64,000 nucleotides of DNA, taken from Salinarimonas sp052380005. Lineage in GTDB: Bacteria > Pseudomonadota > Alphaproteobacteria > Rhizobiales > Beijerinckiaceae. The notes below the pieces were generated by a model, which made no database searches, was not told where the DNA came from, and worked only from the letters and a program-made list of their open reading frames with translations. This document shows, piece by piece, positions 55,354 through 63,278 of this stretch (position 1 is its first letter; each line of letters starts with the position of its first letter). The stretch lies in NCBI GenBank assembly GCA_052380005.1, contig JBQTCJ010000007.1. One strand, given 5' to 3'. A program made the position numbers and the translations under genes.

Positions 55354-56322
55354 CTAGGCGCTCGGCGCGGCGCCCTGCTCCGCCGCGCGGTGCGAGATCT
55401 GTAGTGCGAGACCCATCGTGGCCTCCATGAGCGCGTCCAGGCGCGCGAGGCGCTCGCGATCGGCCGCCAGCATTGCCTGCAGCTGCTCGCTCCGCTCCTC
55501 AGCGACTGCGCGCGCCTTGCGAGCCGCCTCCAGCTCGCCCGCGAGTGCGCCGATCTGTTGCGACAGGTCGTGGACGCGCTCGTGCATGTCTCGCGCTTTC
55601 TGCTCCTTCGCGGCCGCGATGCCGCGAGCTTCCTGCGACGCGGCGCGCTCGGCGTCGATGGTGCGCTCGAGCTCGGCGACGGCCTCGCTAAGGTGGTCCC
55701 GTTCCGCCGTCGTCTCCGCGAGCTCTTCGGACAATACATAGTTGCGCCGCTGGAGGTCCGCTGCGACGGCCGCAGTCTCGTCGGCGTCCGCGATGCAGAC
55801 TTCGGCGAGGTCCTGCGCCTCCTTGCGCTCGGCATCGAGCAGAGCGATCCGCCCCTCGTAGTCAGCGCGGATACGATCCACCTCCTCCCTGTGGAAACGG
55901 TCGCGTGCGCGCCGCTCCACCTCGAGAGCCTCGTGGACCGCGACCGTGATCCTCTCGAGCGTCGTCCGTGCTTCCGAAAGGAGCATTTCGATGCTCGTCG
56001 GCAGAGCCCCGCAGCCAGCGCTGGCGGCCGCCGCGGACATGGTCTGCCCGTCCCCCGCCGGCGCACGCCGTTGCCGGTCGAGGGTCATGTGGCGATGGAT
56101 AGTTCCCATCGACGAGGTGATGCCGAGGGCGGCCGCAGCAGCGAGCGCCTGTTCGGCGGTGGGTCCGGCGCCCAGGTGATCCTGAAGAGCACGCAACAGG
56201 GCCTGGATCGAGATGGTCAGCTGCCGGTGCTTTCCGAGCGGCTGAGGGGACCGACCGACGGTCTCCTCGACGGCGGTGTCGACGCAGCCGCGCAGGGTTT
56301 CGAGCGTGTGTTGATCGAACAT
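55354..56322 (-). CDS. KfrA-like coiled-coil protein
   Basis: A 322-residue protein. The first about 110 residues could be a DNA-binding domain (MFDQHTLETLRGCVDTAVEE, ALLRALQDHLGAGPTAEQALAAAAALGITSSMGTIHRHM), then residues about 135-300 form one long alpha-helical coiled coil rich in Glu, Ala, Arg and Leu. A small DNA-binding head plus long coiled tail is the architecture of plasmid KfrA, an autoregulated partition-associated protein; sequence similarity to KfrA is too weak to assert. The ATG at 56322 follows GGAGGTCGC. TTCCGGAA palindromes lie directly upstream of this ribosome site and again just past the stop, which fits autoregulation or partition-complex assembly. Confidence 0.7.
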   Translation of the reverse strand: MFDQHTLETLRGCVDTAVEETVGRSPQPLGKHRQLTISIQALLRALQDHLGAGPTAEQALAAAAALGITSSMGTIHRHMTLDRQRRAPAGDGQTMSAAAASAGCGALPTSIEMLLSEARTTLERITVAVHEALEVERRARDRFHREEVDRIRADYEGRIALLDAERKEAQDLAEVCIADADETAAVAADLQRRNYVLSEELAETTAERDHLSEAVAELERTIDAERAASQEARGIAAAKEQKARDMHERVHDLSQQIGALAGELEAARKARAVAEERSEQLQAMLAADRERLARLDALMEATMGLALQISHRAAEQGAAPSA

Positions 56323-56332
56323 GCGACCTCCA

Positions 56333-56378
56333 CTCCGGAACGCGTGCGCGTTCCAGTTTTCCGGAATGCTTTCCGGAA
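56333..56378. promoter_or_regulatory. TTCCGGAA operator cluster upstream of the coiled-coil gene
   Basis: Sites at 56333-56340 (CTCCGGAA, one mismatch), 56359-56366 and 56371-56378 (both exact), with a degenerate TTCCAGTT at 56351. The first lies two bases upstream of the gene's GGAGGT ribosome site, so occupancy should block expression. Same motif as the cluster at 55256-55332. Confidence 0.7.
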
Positions 56379-56386
56379 CCGTTGAA

Positions 56387-56404
56387 GCTCGCCGGACGGC
56401 GAGC
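56387..56404. repeat. Hairpin next to the operator cluster
   Basis: GCTCGCCGGACGGCGAGC can fold into an eight-base-pair stem with a two-base turn. It could end the integrase transcript (whose stop is 290 bp away) or belong to the operator region. No T-run follows. Confidence 0.45.
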
Positions 56405-56694
56405 CTAGAGCGGCGACCTCCGTGACGCGCTGCGCTACGGAGGCTCCCTCTCTTCGCTCGGCAGAAGTCTGGTGCGACGGTGAGAGGCGCGGCTGCGCTC
56501 GCCGGGGCCACCGGCGGCAACAGCGGCGCACTCGCCGCAAGCGTCGAGCGAAGCCGGTCGACGCAGGACGCGCTCGAACGGAGAGCCGCTCGACGCGCAG
56601 GGTTGATGGCGCGTGCAGGGCCGACCCGCGAGCGATGTGCTCAGCGGCGAGCGGTCGCGCACGCGAAAATCGATGTGGCGGGAAGGTGCGGCAG

Positions 56695-58881
56695 TCACGC
56701 GGACGCCTTTCGGCGGCGGACGTTCGAGCTGTCGACCGTGATCAGACGCAACTCACCGGCCTCAGCTTTCTGCAGCGCACCCATGAGGATCTCGCGCATC
56801 CGACCCACGACAGGAGGCTCAATCGCGGCGATGATCCGAGCCTCGGCGGGCGCTAACGCCCCCTTGCGCCCGTAGCGCTTCTTCGGCTCCGAGAGAGCAT
56901 GGCCGAGGATACGGTCGCGGGAGCGCTCAGCGATGCCGCTTTCGTCGAGCCAGGCAGCCATGAGGTGGCGCGTCCCGTAGAGGGCGAGGTCGGCGCGTCT
57001 CACGCGAAGCTTCTTCGCGCGGATATACTGCCAGCTCTTTGTAATCGGATAGGCCCATCGCTCCTCGTCGGTCCTCTTGGTATAGGGTGCCCAATCGGGG
57101 AAGAGCTTTGTCTCGCCACGCTTGCGCAGGGCGTCCGCCCGCTCGATAAGCCCCAGGTCGACCAGCAGCGGATGGATCGGCACGATGCGAGCCGATTGGC
57201 GCGTCTTCAGACGCAAATGCTCACCGATGGGGACCCGTCCCTCCGCCGGATCGAAGGGGCGCAAGTCGATATACCAGAACTCGCCGTCCGTGCGGATCTG
57301 GTCGAGACTGATCTGGCCGATCTCCCCGGGGCGCATCCCTGTGAGAATCAACATGAGGTAACCCCAATAGAGCTTGCCTTGCAGAAGGAGCGTGCCGGGG
57401 CTCCAGATCCGGGCGCGGCTGTGCGAGCCCGTAAACAAAGGCAGACTGACGAGGCGGATCAACTCGTCGTCGCTGAAGGCGTCACGCGGGAGCTCGGACA
57501 TCAGCTCGGGGCTGATGAAAGAGAAGGTCGGTCGATCACCGACGAGAAGCTGCTTTTCTTTGAGCCAGCCGAAGTACTTGTGTAGCCCCGAATGGTAGCG
57601 ATGCAGCACAGTGTTTTCCGTTGCCCTGCGCAACTTGCTCCAGCCATGCTCCTTCGCGTAATTGTAGCGCTCGAAGAGAGACATCTGCCTGCACCGCGGA
57701 AAACCGCTCGGATACGGAATGTCGACGAGGGCCTCGTCCACGCGACGACGCTGGCCGGCGGTGAGCTCGTTGAGGCGTACGTCGCCGATGAGAGAGATCA
57801 TGAAGCGACAGACGGGCTCGGTGTCCGCATTGGCGCGACCGTCGTTGTACTTGGCGCGCATCGCCTCGAGAAATGCGTCGAGCCCTTCCGACAAGGTGAT
57901 CGGCTTCGATTTCGGGACGATCCGCTCGGAGTCGATGCCGTGCTCCGCCAGCAGGATGTCCAGCTTCGTCGGCGCTGCAGTGACCACTTCTGGGCCTGAC
58001 GGCAGCCGCGGCGATTCGCCGGCCGACGCACCGGCATGCGCGGTGGTGGCGTCGTCCAGGAGAGCCGGTTGCGTCGGGAGCGTTGCAGAAACGCGTTCCA
58101 AGCTCCCGAGGTCCCGTTCCTCCCTGTAGCCACCACGTGCACCGGGGTTGCTCCGGGCCGGCGCGGTCGGCGCCACGATCTCATCTCCCACCGGCGTTCC
58201 GGCCGAGATTGCGCAACCCTCGACGTAGCCGCCGATGTCGCGCGGCCGCCGCGACGTCGCGAGGTCGCCGGTCGCGCTCGCCGCCTCGAACCTGCGGATC
58301 GCCGCGCGCGCGTCCTCTTGTACCTCGGGCCGCGCTGGAGCGCGGGCGGCGCGGCGCGGGGTGTTCACGACGATCGGCTCGCGCGTGGGCCGGATCAGCC
58401 CGTCGGCGACGGCGGCAAGCGCATCGGCGCGACCACGCTCGTAGCCCCGGCGCTCGATCTGCGTTTGGCCATGCGCCTCGATTTCGATGTTCTGCGCGAC
58501 GAAGCGATCCCACAAGATCGGGAGTTCCGGATCGATCGCAACCGGCGACACGCCCCGCTCGCACAGCGCGCGCATCAGCCTACGTGCGATATCCTCGAAG
58601 ATGAGGCGGACGGCGAGCGTGTCGGAATCCGGGAGCGGCGCGGCCAAATAGGTCCGCAATTGGCCGAGCACGACCCGGCCGGTCTCGTGCAGGTCGGGTG
58701 CATGGACGACTTCTGTAGCCCACCCCGTCGCCATCGCCAGTCTCCGCCTCGCGGTTCGCGAATCTCCTGTTGCCAAGGATACACGAAGCACGCGCAAGCC
58801 GAGAATCGGCACGGCTCGCTTGCCGACCCGCATCTGGAGGAGATAGCGCCCGTCGCGGCGGGCGAGGTAGCTCGGACGCAT
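56695..58881 (-). CDS. int: Tyrosine recombinase (island integrase)
   Basis: A 728-residue phage-type integrase, large for the family. The N terminus (YLARRDGRYLLQMRVGKRAVPILG) matches the DUF6538-type start seen on such integrases; a long linker region follows (about 70-320), with a core-binding segment near 330-420. Catalytic residues: Arg in LILTGMRPGEIGQI near 514, Lys region LKTRQSARIVPIHPLL, LYGTRHLMAAWLDESG near 634 (Arg present, the usual preceding His replaced by Tyr), RILGHALSEPKKRYGRKG with His and nucleophile Tyr near 668. It starts 125 bp from the tRNA-Met gene used as attachment site and reads into the island, so it should catalyse integration and excision of the 5657-59026 element. 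Confidence 0.92.
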   Translation of the reverse strand: MRPSYLARRDGRYLLQMRVGKRAVPILGLRVLRVSLATGDSRTARRRLAMATGWATEVVHAPDLHETGRVVLGQLRTYLAAPLPDSDTLAVRLIFEDIARRLMRALCERGVSPVAIDPELPILWDRFVAQNIEIEAHGQTQIERRGYERGRADALAAVADGLIRPTREPIVVNTPRRAARAPARPEVQEDARAAIRRFEAASATGDLATSRRPRDIGGYVEGCAISAGTPVGDEIVAPTAPARSNPGARGGYREERDLGSLERVSATLPTQPALLDDATTAHAGASAGESPRLPSGPEVVTAAPTKLDILLAEHGIDSERIVPKSKPITLSEGLDAFLEAMRAKYNDGRANADTEPVCRFMISLIGDVRLNELTAGQRRRVDEALVDIPYPSGFPRCRQMSLFERYNYAKEHGWSKLRRATENTVLHRYHSGLHKYFGWLKEKQLLVGDRPTFSFISPELMSELPRDAFSDDELIRLVSLPLFTGSHSRARIWSPGTLLLQGKLYWGYLMLILTGMRPGEIGQISLDQIRTDGEFWYIDLRPFDPAEGRVPIGEHLRLKTRQSARIVPIHPLLVDLGLIERADALRKRGETKLFPDWAPYTKRTDEERWAYPITKSWQYIRAKKLRVRRADLALYGTRHLMAAWLDESGIAERSRDRILGHALSEPKKRYGRKGALAPAEARIIAAIEPPVVGRMREILMGALQKAEAGELRLITVDSSNVRRRKASA

Positions 58882-58945
58882 GACGACCCCTGTCGGCGGG
58901 GGTCGGCGGAGGCGGGACGTCTGCGTGAGACATCCCCCATCGACC

Positions 58946-58964
58946 GAAGCCCCCGATAGGCTTC
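58946..58964. repeat. Hairpin between integrase start and attachment site
   Basis: GAAGCC, seven bases, GGCTTC: a six-base-pair stem upstream of the integrase ATG, between it and the inverted-repeat arm. It may bear on integrase expression or complex assembly. Confidence 0.4.
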
Positions 58965-58968
58965 AAGT

Positions 58969-58978
58969 CGTTGATCCG
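58969..58978 (-). repeat. Inverted-repeat arm, right end (CGTTGATCCG)
   Basis: Exact reverse complement of 5704-5713, 27 bp inside the right core repeat. See the left arm. Confidence 0.6.
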
Positions 58979-59005
58979 TCAGAGCTTTCAGGCGATCGGC
59001 GGAAG

Positions 59006-59026
59006 TGGTAGCGGAGGAGGGACTCG
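59006..59026. repeat. Right attachment-site copy within tRNA-Met
   Basis: 21 bp identical to 5657-5677, covering the CCA end, discriminator and acceptor strand and part of the T-arm of the intact tRNA gene. The island therefore keeps the tRNA functional. Confidence 0.92.
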
Positions 59027-59082
59027 AACCCCCGACACGAGGATTATGATTCCTCTGCTCTAACCAGCTGAGCTACTCCGCC
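59006..59082 (-). tRNA. tRNA-Met (CAU), elongator type
   Basis: A 77-nt gene folding into a full cloverleaf. Acceptor stem GGCGGAG/CTCCGCT (G1-U72 wobble), D-arm AGCTCAGCTGGTTAGAGC, anticodon arm GAGGA-ATCATAA-TCCTC with anticodon CAT, T-arm with GTTCGAGTC, and an encoded CCA. It lacks the C1-A72 mismatch and the three G-C anticodon pairs of initiator tRNA, so it is elongator Met; a lysidine-modified Ile-CAU tRNA cannot be wholly ruled out by eye. It is the island's integration target. Confidence 0.93.
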
Positions 59083-59358
59083 CCGGGCCGTCGGCGCGCG
59101 GGGCGCCGCGTCGGTTGGCGGGGTATACGGAGGGTGCGGGGGGCTGTCAAGGCGGTCTGCGCGTGGATCTGGTATCGGGTGCGAGGCACGGCTCGGGCAT
59201 CGATCGGCACACCGAGCCGCAACCGAGGCGGGATCTTCACATTCTCATGCTGCCCTCAGAACGGTATGTTCGTCAATAGAAGGACGTTGGTGTTAGCTAA
59301 GAATTTAATCCGATGCCGTTCATACGCAAAAGGACTTACGCGTTTTGGACGGATCGAC
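59083..59358. other. Gap between tRNA-Met and the chemoreceptor gene
   Basis: 276 bp. Holds the tRNA promoter (59122-59150, minus). Bases 59270-59340 are AT-richer and probably contain the chemoreceptor promoter, but no convincing -35/-10 pair was found. Confidence 0.5.
59122..59150 (-). promoter_or_regulatory. Promoter of tRNA-Met
   Basis: Minus strand reads TTGACA, 17 bp, TATACC, ending 40 bp before the tRNA 5' end. The -35 is perfect, the -10 matches four of six. Confidence 0.75.
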
Positions 59359-61053
59359 ATGCGAACGCAGCGGAAGATGACGAAATTCACGGTTGGGGGG
59401 CGGTTCTACGCCATCGTGGCACTCGCATGTGCGGCCCTCGTCGCGCTCGCTCTCATCGGCTCGGCCAAGATCGCCGACCTCCTGCGGACGCAGAAGGAGG
59501 CCTCGCTCGTCGAGCTCACGGACTCCATGGTCTCGATCATCGACGCGTACCGGATGCGGGCCGAGCGCGGGGAGCTCGACGTCGCGGAGGCGCAGGCGCG
59601 CGCGACGGACGCGATACGCGCCGTGCGCTACGCCGGCGAGGAATACTTCTTCATCTTCACCCTCGACGGCTTCGGGGTGATGCACCCACTCAGCCCGCAG
59701 CTCCAGGGCGCCGACCAGTCCGGCCTGCGGGACGCGTCCGGTCGTGCCCTCATCTCCGACATGGCGGCGATCGCGCGCGCCGGAGGCGGGCACTACGAAT
59801 ACGAGTGGAAGAACGCCAACGAGACCGAGCCGCGGTGGAAGGTCTCCTACGTCGCGCCGATCGACGGCTGGAACTGGTTCGTCGGCACCGGGGTCTATTT
59901 CGACAACCTCGCGGTGCTGACGGCCGAGAGCCGTGCGCAGTTCCTCTGGTTCGCCGGCCTCGTGACGGTGCTCCTCGCCGGCATCGGCTTCGCCCTCGGC
60001 CGGACGGTGACCGTCCCGATCGGGCGGCTCGCGCAGCGCATGACCGCCCTCGCGGACGGGGACCTCGACACGGAGATTCCGGCGACGGACCGGCGCGACG
60101 AGATCGGCGCCATGGCCCGCACCGTCGGCGTCTTCGCCGACGCGCTGCGCGCCAAGCGCGCGACCGAGCAGGAGGCCTCCGAGGAGGCCGCCGCCAAGGA
60201 GCGGCGCGCAGAGACGCTCGGCCAGCTGATGCGCGGCTTCGAGGAGACGATCGCCGGGCTCACCCGTGGCCTCGCCGACGCGGCGGGGCGCATGCAGGCC
60301 ACCGCCCAGGGCATGACCACGACGGCGGACGCCGGCAACAGCCGCTCGGCGTCCCTCGCCGCGGCCGCCGCGCAGACCTCGTCCAACGTCCAGGCGGTCG
60401 CCTCCGCCGCCGAGCAGATGAGCGCGTCGGTCCAGGAGATCGGCCGGCAGGTGACGAAATCCGCCGAGATCTCGAGCGCCGCCGTCGCCGACGTCGAGCG
60501 CACGGACCACGTGGCGCGCTCGCTCGCCACCTCCGCGCAGAAGATCGAGGAGATCGTCTCGCTCATCAACGGCATCGCCGGGCAGACGAACCTGCTCGCG
60601 CTCAACGCCACGATCGAGGCGGCCCGGGCGGGCGAGGCCGGCAAGGGCTTCGCGGTCGTGGCCGCCGAGGTCAAGGGGCTCGCCGAGCAGACGGGCAGGG
60701 CCACCGAGGAGATCGCCGCGCACGTCACCCAGATCCAGGGCGTCGCCGACGAGATGGTGAAGGCCATCGCCGGCATCGGCGGGACGGTCGCCGAGATGAG
60801 CCGCATCGCGACCGGCATCGCCGCCGCGATGGAGCAGCAGGGCGTCGCCACGAGCGAGATCGCCCGCAACGTCCAGGAGGCCGCGCGCGGCACGGACGAG
60901 GTCTCGGGCTCCGTCGTCGAGCTCAAGGACGGCGCCTCGGCCACCCGCAAGGCGGCCGACGACGTGCTTTCCGCCGCCCGTGCGCTGAGCGAGCAGGCGA
61001 ACGGCCTCTCGCAGGAGGTCGGCGGCTTCCTGAAGCAGGTGAAGGCGGCGTGA
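59359..61053 (+). CDS. Methyl-accepting chemotaxis protein with a Cache sensor
   Basis: A 564-residue chemoreceptor. First transmembrane helix near residues 15-37, a periplasmic single-Cache domain to about 190 (AGEEYFFIFTLDGFGVMHPLSPQLQG, WNWFVGTGVYFDN), second helix near 195-215, HAMP to about 270, then a long signalling domain with the hairpin tip KIEEIVSLINGIAGQTNLLALNATIEAARAGEAGKGFAVVAAEVKGLAEQ split across residues near 395-445. The tip is the CheA/CheW contact. Single-Cache domains of this kind often sense small carboxylates. Start at ATG 59359 with a GGACGG site upstream; a later ATG at 59377 is possible. First chromosomal protein gene right of the island. Confidence 0.9.
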   Translation: MRTQRKMTKFTVGGRFYAIVALACAALVALALIGSAKIADLLRTQKEASLVELTDSMVSIIDAYRMRAERGELDVAEAQARATDAIRAVRYAGEEYFFIFTLDGFGVMHPLSPQLQGADQSGLRDASGRALISDMAAIARAGGGHYEYEWKNANETEPRWKVSYVAPIDGWNWFVGTGVYFDNLAVLTAESRAQFLWFAGLVTVLLAGIGFALGRTVTVPIGRLAQRMTALADGDLDTEIPATDRRDEIGAMARTVGVFADALRAKRATEQEASEEAAAKERRAETLGQLMRGFEETIAGLTRGLADAAGRMQATAQGMTTTADAGNSRSASLAAAAAQTSSNVQAVASAAEQMSASVQEIGRQVTKSAEISSAAVADVERTDHVARSLATSAQKIEEIVSLINGIAGQTNLLALNATIEAARAGEAGKGFAVVAAEVKGLAEQTGRATEEIAAHVTQIQGVADEMVKAIAGIGGTVAEMSRIATGIAAAMEQQGVATSEIARNVQEAARGTDEVSGSVVELKDGASATRKAADDVLSAARALSEQANGLSQEVGGFLKQVKAA

Positions 61054-61062
61054 GCCGCCTCC

Positions 61063-61701
61063 TCAAGCGGCGGGCTTCCTCACGCGCATCAGCTTGAAGA
61101 AGCCCGCCGGGAACAGCGGCGCGACCTCCTCCACCGCGAGGCCGCGCCGCTCGGCCCATGTCGCGATGCGGCTGATCTTGAAGGCCGACGACCAGCCGAC
61201 CTTCGCCATCAGCGGCGCCACCGCGTCCTCCACCGCAGCGATCGGCCCCCTGTCGCGCCCGAGCTTCGAGGCGACGACGATCTCGCCGCCGGGCTTGAGC
61301 ACGCGGGCGCACTCGTCGAGCGCGCCCTCCGGATCCGGCACGAGGGTGATGACGAAGGGCACGGCGACGGCGTCGAAGCTCGCGTCGGCGAAGCCGAGCC
61401 GGCAGGCGTCCATGGCGGCGACGAGCTTCACCTGCGGCAGGCCGGCGAGCACCTTCTCGCGGGCCTTGGCGAGCATGTGGATCGACAGGTCGACTCCGCA
61501 CACCCGCGCGTCGCGCGGGTAGTAGGGCAGGACGAGCCCGGTCCCAACCCCGATCTCGAGGATGTCCGGCCCGCACGCAGCCGCAGCCTGCGCGGTCTTG
61601 CGGTGCGCGTCCGAGAGGAACTTGTGGTAGACGCGGTCGTAGATCGGCGCCCAGCGCTCGTAGACACGGCGCTGGCCTTCGAGGTCGTACTGGACGGCCA
61701 T
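61063..61701 (-). CDS. pmtA: Class I SAM methyltransferase, probably phosphatidylethanolamine N-methyltransferase
   Basis: A 212-residue Rossmann-fold methyltransferase. RVYERWAPIYDRVYHKFL at the N terminus and ILEIGVGTGLVLPYYPRDARVCGVDLS (SAM motif I, near residues 47-73) closely resemble the Rhodobacter-type PmtA that converts phosphatidylethanolamine towards phosphatidylcholine; VPFVITLVPDPEGALDECARVLKPGGEIVVAS is motif IV-V. Length fits (about 200). Cytosolic face of the inner membrane. Converges with the chemoreceptor gene, 9 bp apart. A ubiquinone/menaquinone-type methyltransferase is the alternative. Confidence 0.7.
   Translation of the reverse strand: MAVQYDLEGQRRVYERWAPIYDRVYHKFLSDAHRKTAQAAAACGPDILEIGVGTGLVLPYYPRDARVCGVDLSIHMLAKAREKVLAGLPQVKLVAAMDACRLGFADASFDAVAVPFVITLVPDPEGALDECARVLKPGGEIVVASKLGRDRGPIAAVEDAVAPLMAKVGWSSAFKISRIATWAERRGLAVEEVAPLFPAGFFKLMRVRKPAA
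61068..61109. terminator. Inverted repeat between convergent genes
   Basis: CGGCGGGCTTC at 61068-61078 pairs with GAAGCCCGCCG at 61099-61109 (11 bp stem, 20-base loop). It sits just past the chemoreceptor stop and within the last codons of the methyltransferase gene. It has no T-run, so as a terminator it is only plausible. Confidence 0.4.
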
Positions 61702-61736
61702 TCTCGGTCCTCTCGGGAGTGGGGGTCGGCCGTCCG

Positions 61737-62942
61737 TCAGGCCGAGGCGGCGGTGGTGGCGGCGCGGGTGGCGTCGCTGCGCCGGCCGCCCGCGTGCCCG
61801 TCGATGCGCCTGGCGATGACGCCGCCGCCGAGCACGCGGGCGCGCGGATCCTCGCTCTCGTAGAGCACGCAGGCCTGGCCCGGGGAGACGCCGTCCTCAG
61901 GCGAGACGAGCGAGACCTCGATCTCCGGCCCCGCCTCTCCGGCGACACGACGCAGAAGCGCCGGCCTGGGCGCGCGGGTCGAGCGCACGCGGGCCGCGAC
62001 CTCGAGCCCCGCATCGAGGCGCTCGATCGGTCCGTCGCCGATCCAGCTCACGTCGCGCAGGCGGATGCGCCGTGTGGCGAGCGCCTCGCGCGGCCCGACG
62101 ACGACCCGCGCGGCCTCCGCGTCGAGCGCCACCACGTAGAGCGGCTCGCCCACCGAGAGGCCGAGCCCGCGGCGCTGGCCCACGGTGTAGTGGATGATGC
62201 CCTCGTGACGGCCGAGCACCCGCCCGTCGAGATGCACGATCTCCCCCGGCGCGGCCGCGTGGGGCTTGAGACGGGTGATCACGTCGGAGTAGCGGCCCTG
62301 AGGCACGAAGCAGATGTCCTGGCTGTCCGCCTTGTCCGCGACCTCGAGGCCGAGCGCGCGGGCGAGCGCGCGGGTCTCGCCCTTGTCGGCGAGCTCACCC
62401 AGCGGGAAGCGCAGGAGCTCCAGCTGGGCGGGCGTCGTGGCGTAGAGGAAGTAGGACTGGTCCCGATCGGGGTCGGCGGCGCGGAACAGGCCGCGCCCAC
62501 CGCCGGCGAGCGGGCGGCTGGCCACGTAATGGCCGGTGGCGAGCACGTCCGCGCCGAGGTCGCGGGCGGTCTCGAGCAGGTCCCGGAACTTGATCGAGCG
62601 GTTGCACTCGACGCAGGGGATCGGCGTCTCGCCGGAGAGGTAGCTGTCGGCGAACCGCTCGATCACCGCCTCGCGGAAGCGGCTCTCGTAGTCGAGGACG
62701 TAATGGGGGATGCCGATCGTCTCGGCGACGCGGCGGGCGTCGTGGATGTCCCGTCCCGCGCAGCAGGCGCCGGCGCGGTGGACCGCCGCACCGTGGTCGT
62801 AGAGCTGGAGCGTGACGCCGACGACGTCGTAGCCCTCCCGCTTCAGGAGCGCGGCGACGACCGAGGAATCGACGCCGCCCGACATGGCGACGACGACGCG
62901 CGTCGCCGACGGTGCCTTGGCGATGTCGAGGCTGTTCGTCAT
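61737..62942 (-). CDS. mnmA: tRNA-specific 2-thiouridylase MnmA
   Basis: A 401-residue enzyme that places sulfur on U34 of tRNA-Glu, -Gln and -Lys. PP-loop SGGVDSS at residues 21-27; PCVECNRSIKF with the catalytic Cys113; GHYVASR; DQSYFLYATT; SQDICFVPQGRYSD with the second catalytic Cys211; and the C-terminal beta domain with YTVGQRRGLGLSVGEPLYV. Length is standard. The ATG at 62942 has GGAG a few bases upstream. Monocistronic by appearance. Confidence 0.95.
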   Translation of the reverse strand: MTNSLDIAKAPSATRVVVAMSGGVDSSVVAALLKREGYDVVGVTLQLYDHGAAVHRAGACCAGRDIHDARRVAETIGIPHYVLDYESRFREAVIERFADSYLSGETPIPCVECNRSIKFRDLLETARDLGADVLATGHYVASRPLAGGGRGLFRAADPDRDQSYFLYATTPAQLELLRFPLGELADKGETRALARALGLEVADKADSQDICFVPQGRYSDVITRLKPHAAAPGEIVHLDGRVLGRHEGIIHYTVGQRRGLGLSVGEPLYVVALDAEAARVVVGPREALATRRIRLRDVSWIGDGPIERLDAGLEVAARVRSTRAPRPALLRRVAGEAGPEIEVSLVSPEDGVSPGQACVLYESEDPRARVLGGGVIARRIDGHAGGRRSDATRAATTAASA

Positions 62943-63016
62943 GCCGCTCCAGATCCTTTCCGCGCCCGGCTCGCGCGCGCGCGCCTGACGGGGCATCGGC
63001 CCCGTCCCAGGCCCCT

Positions 63017-63045
63017 TCTATAGCGATGCGGGACGGCTCTTTCCA
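63017..63045 (-). promoter_or_regulatory. Candidate promoter of mnmA
   Basis: Minus strand reads TGGAAA, 17 bp, TATAGA, 75 bp upstream of the mnmA ATG. Both boxes match four of six consensus bases. Confidence 0.45.
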
Positions 63046-63199
63046 GCGCGGCCCGGCAGTTTCTGCCGTGCCGCCGGGTCGATCCTGCCGGGCGGCGCGC
63101 GTCCCCCGGCCTGGCGGCTTCGGGCGCACGAGGGGCGAGACGCCTTGCGCGGCACGGCTTCGCGGCCGGGCGCAGCAACCCGGCGCGGCGAACGCGGGC

Positions 63200-63214
63200 T
63201 GGCCCGGCTCTTGC
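63200..63214 (+). promoter_or_regulatory. Sigma-54-like promoter before the disordered protein gene
   Basis: TGGCCCGGCTCTTGC has GG and GC separated by exactly ten bases and matches TGGCAC-N5-TTGC at all but one position. It lies 64 bp before the ATG at 63279. In DNA this GC-rich a chance match is possible. Confidence 0.4.
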
Positions 63215-63278
63215 GGCGTCGTACCCGGAGCCCGGGGCGCGAGCGCACCCGCGCCCGCGTCACCGGTACGAGGACACG

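Larger units (their letters stand above)
56323..56694. other. Gene-free stretch upstream of the coiled-coil gene
   Basis: 372 bp between the integrase stop and the coiled-coil start. It holds three TTCCGGAA-like sites (56333-56378) and a hairpin (56387-56404). The remaining 290 bp towards the integrase show no gene, no tRNA and no repeat that I can see. Confidence 0.55.
5657..59026. mobile_element. tRNA-Met-integrated genomic island (defence island), about 53 kb
   Basis: A 21-bp exact direct repeat bounds the segment: 5657-5677 and 59006-59026, the second being the 3' end of an intact tRNA-Met gene. A 728-residue tyrosine recombinase begins 125 bp inside the right end and reads away from the tRNA, the usual layout for tRNA-targeting islands. 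A 10-bp inverted repeat sits 26-27 bp inside both ends. Contents are almost all defence genes: McrBC, an AddAB-like pair, a sacsin-like ATPase with SNF2 helicase, Zorya type I and a type III restriction operon, plus two damaged recombinase-like genes. No conjugation genes were seen, so it is integrative and perhaps mobilisable, not self-conjugative. Confidence 0.9.
62943..63278. other. Divergent intergenic region of mnmA and the last gene
   Basis: 336 bp, extremely GC-rich. It contains a candidate sigma-70 promoter for mnmA (63017-63045) and a sigma-54-like promoter towards the rightward gene (63200-63214). No other gene is supported. Confidence 0.5.
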
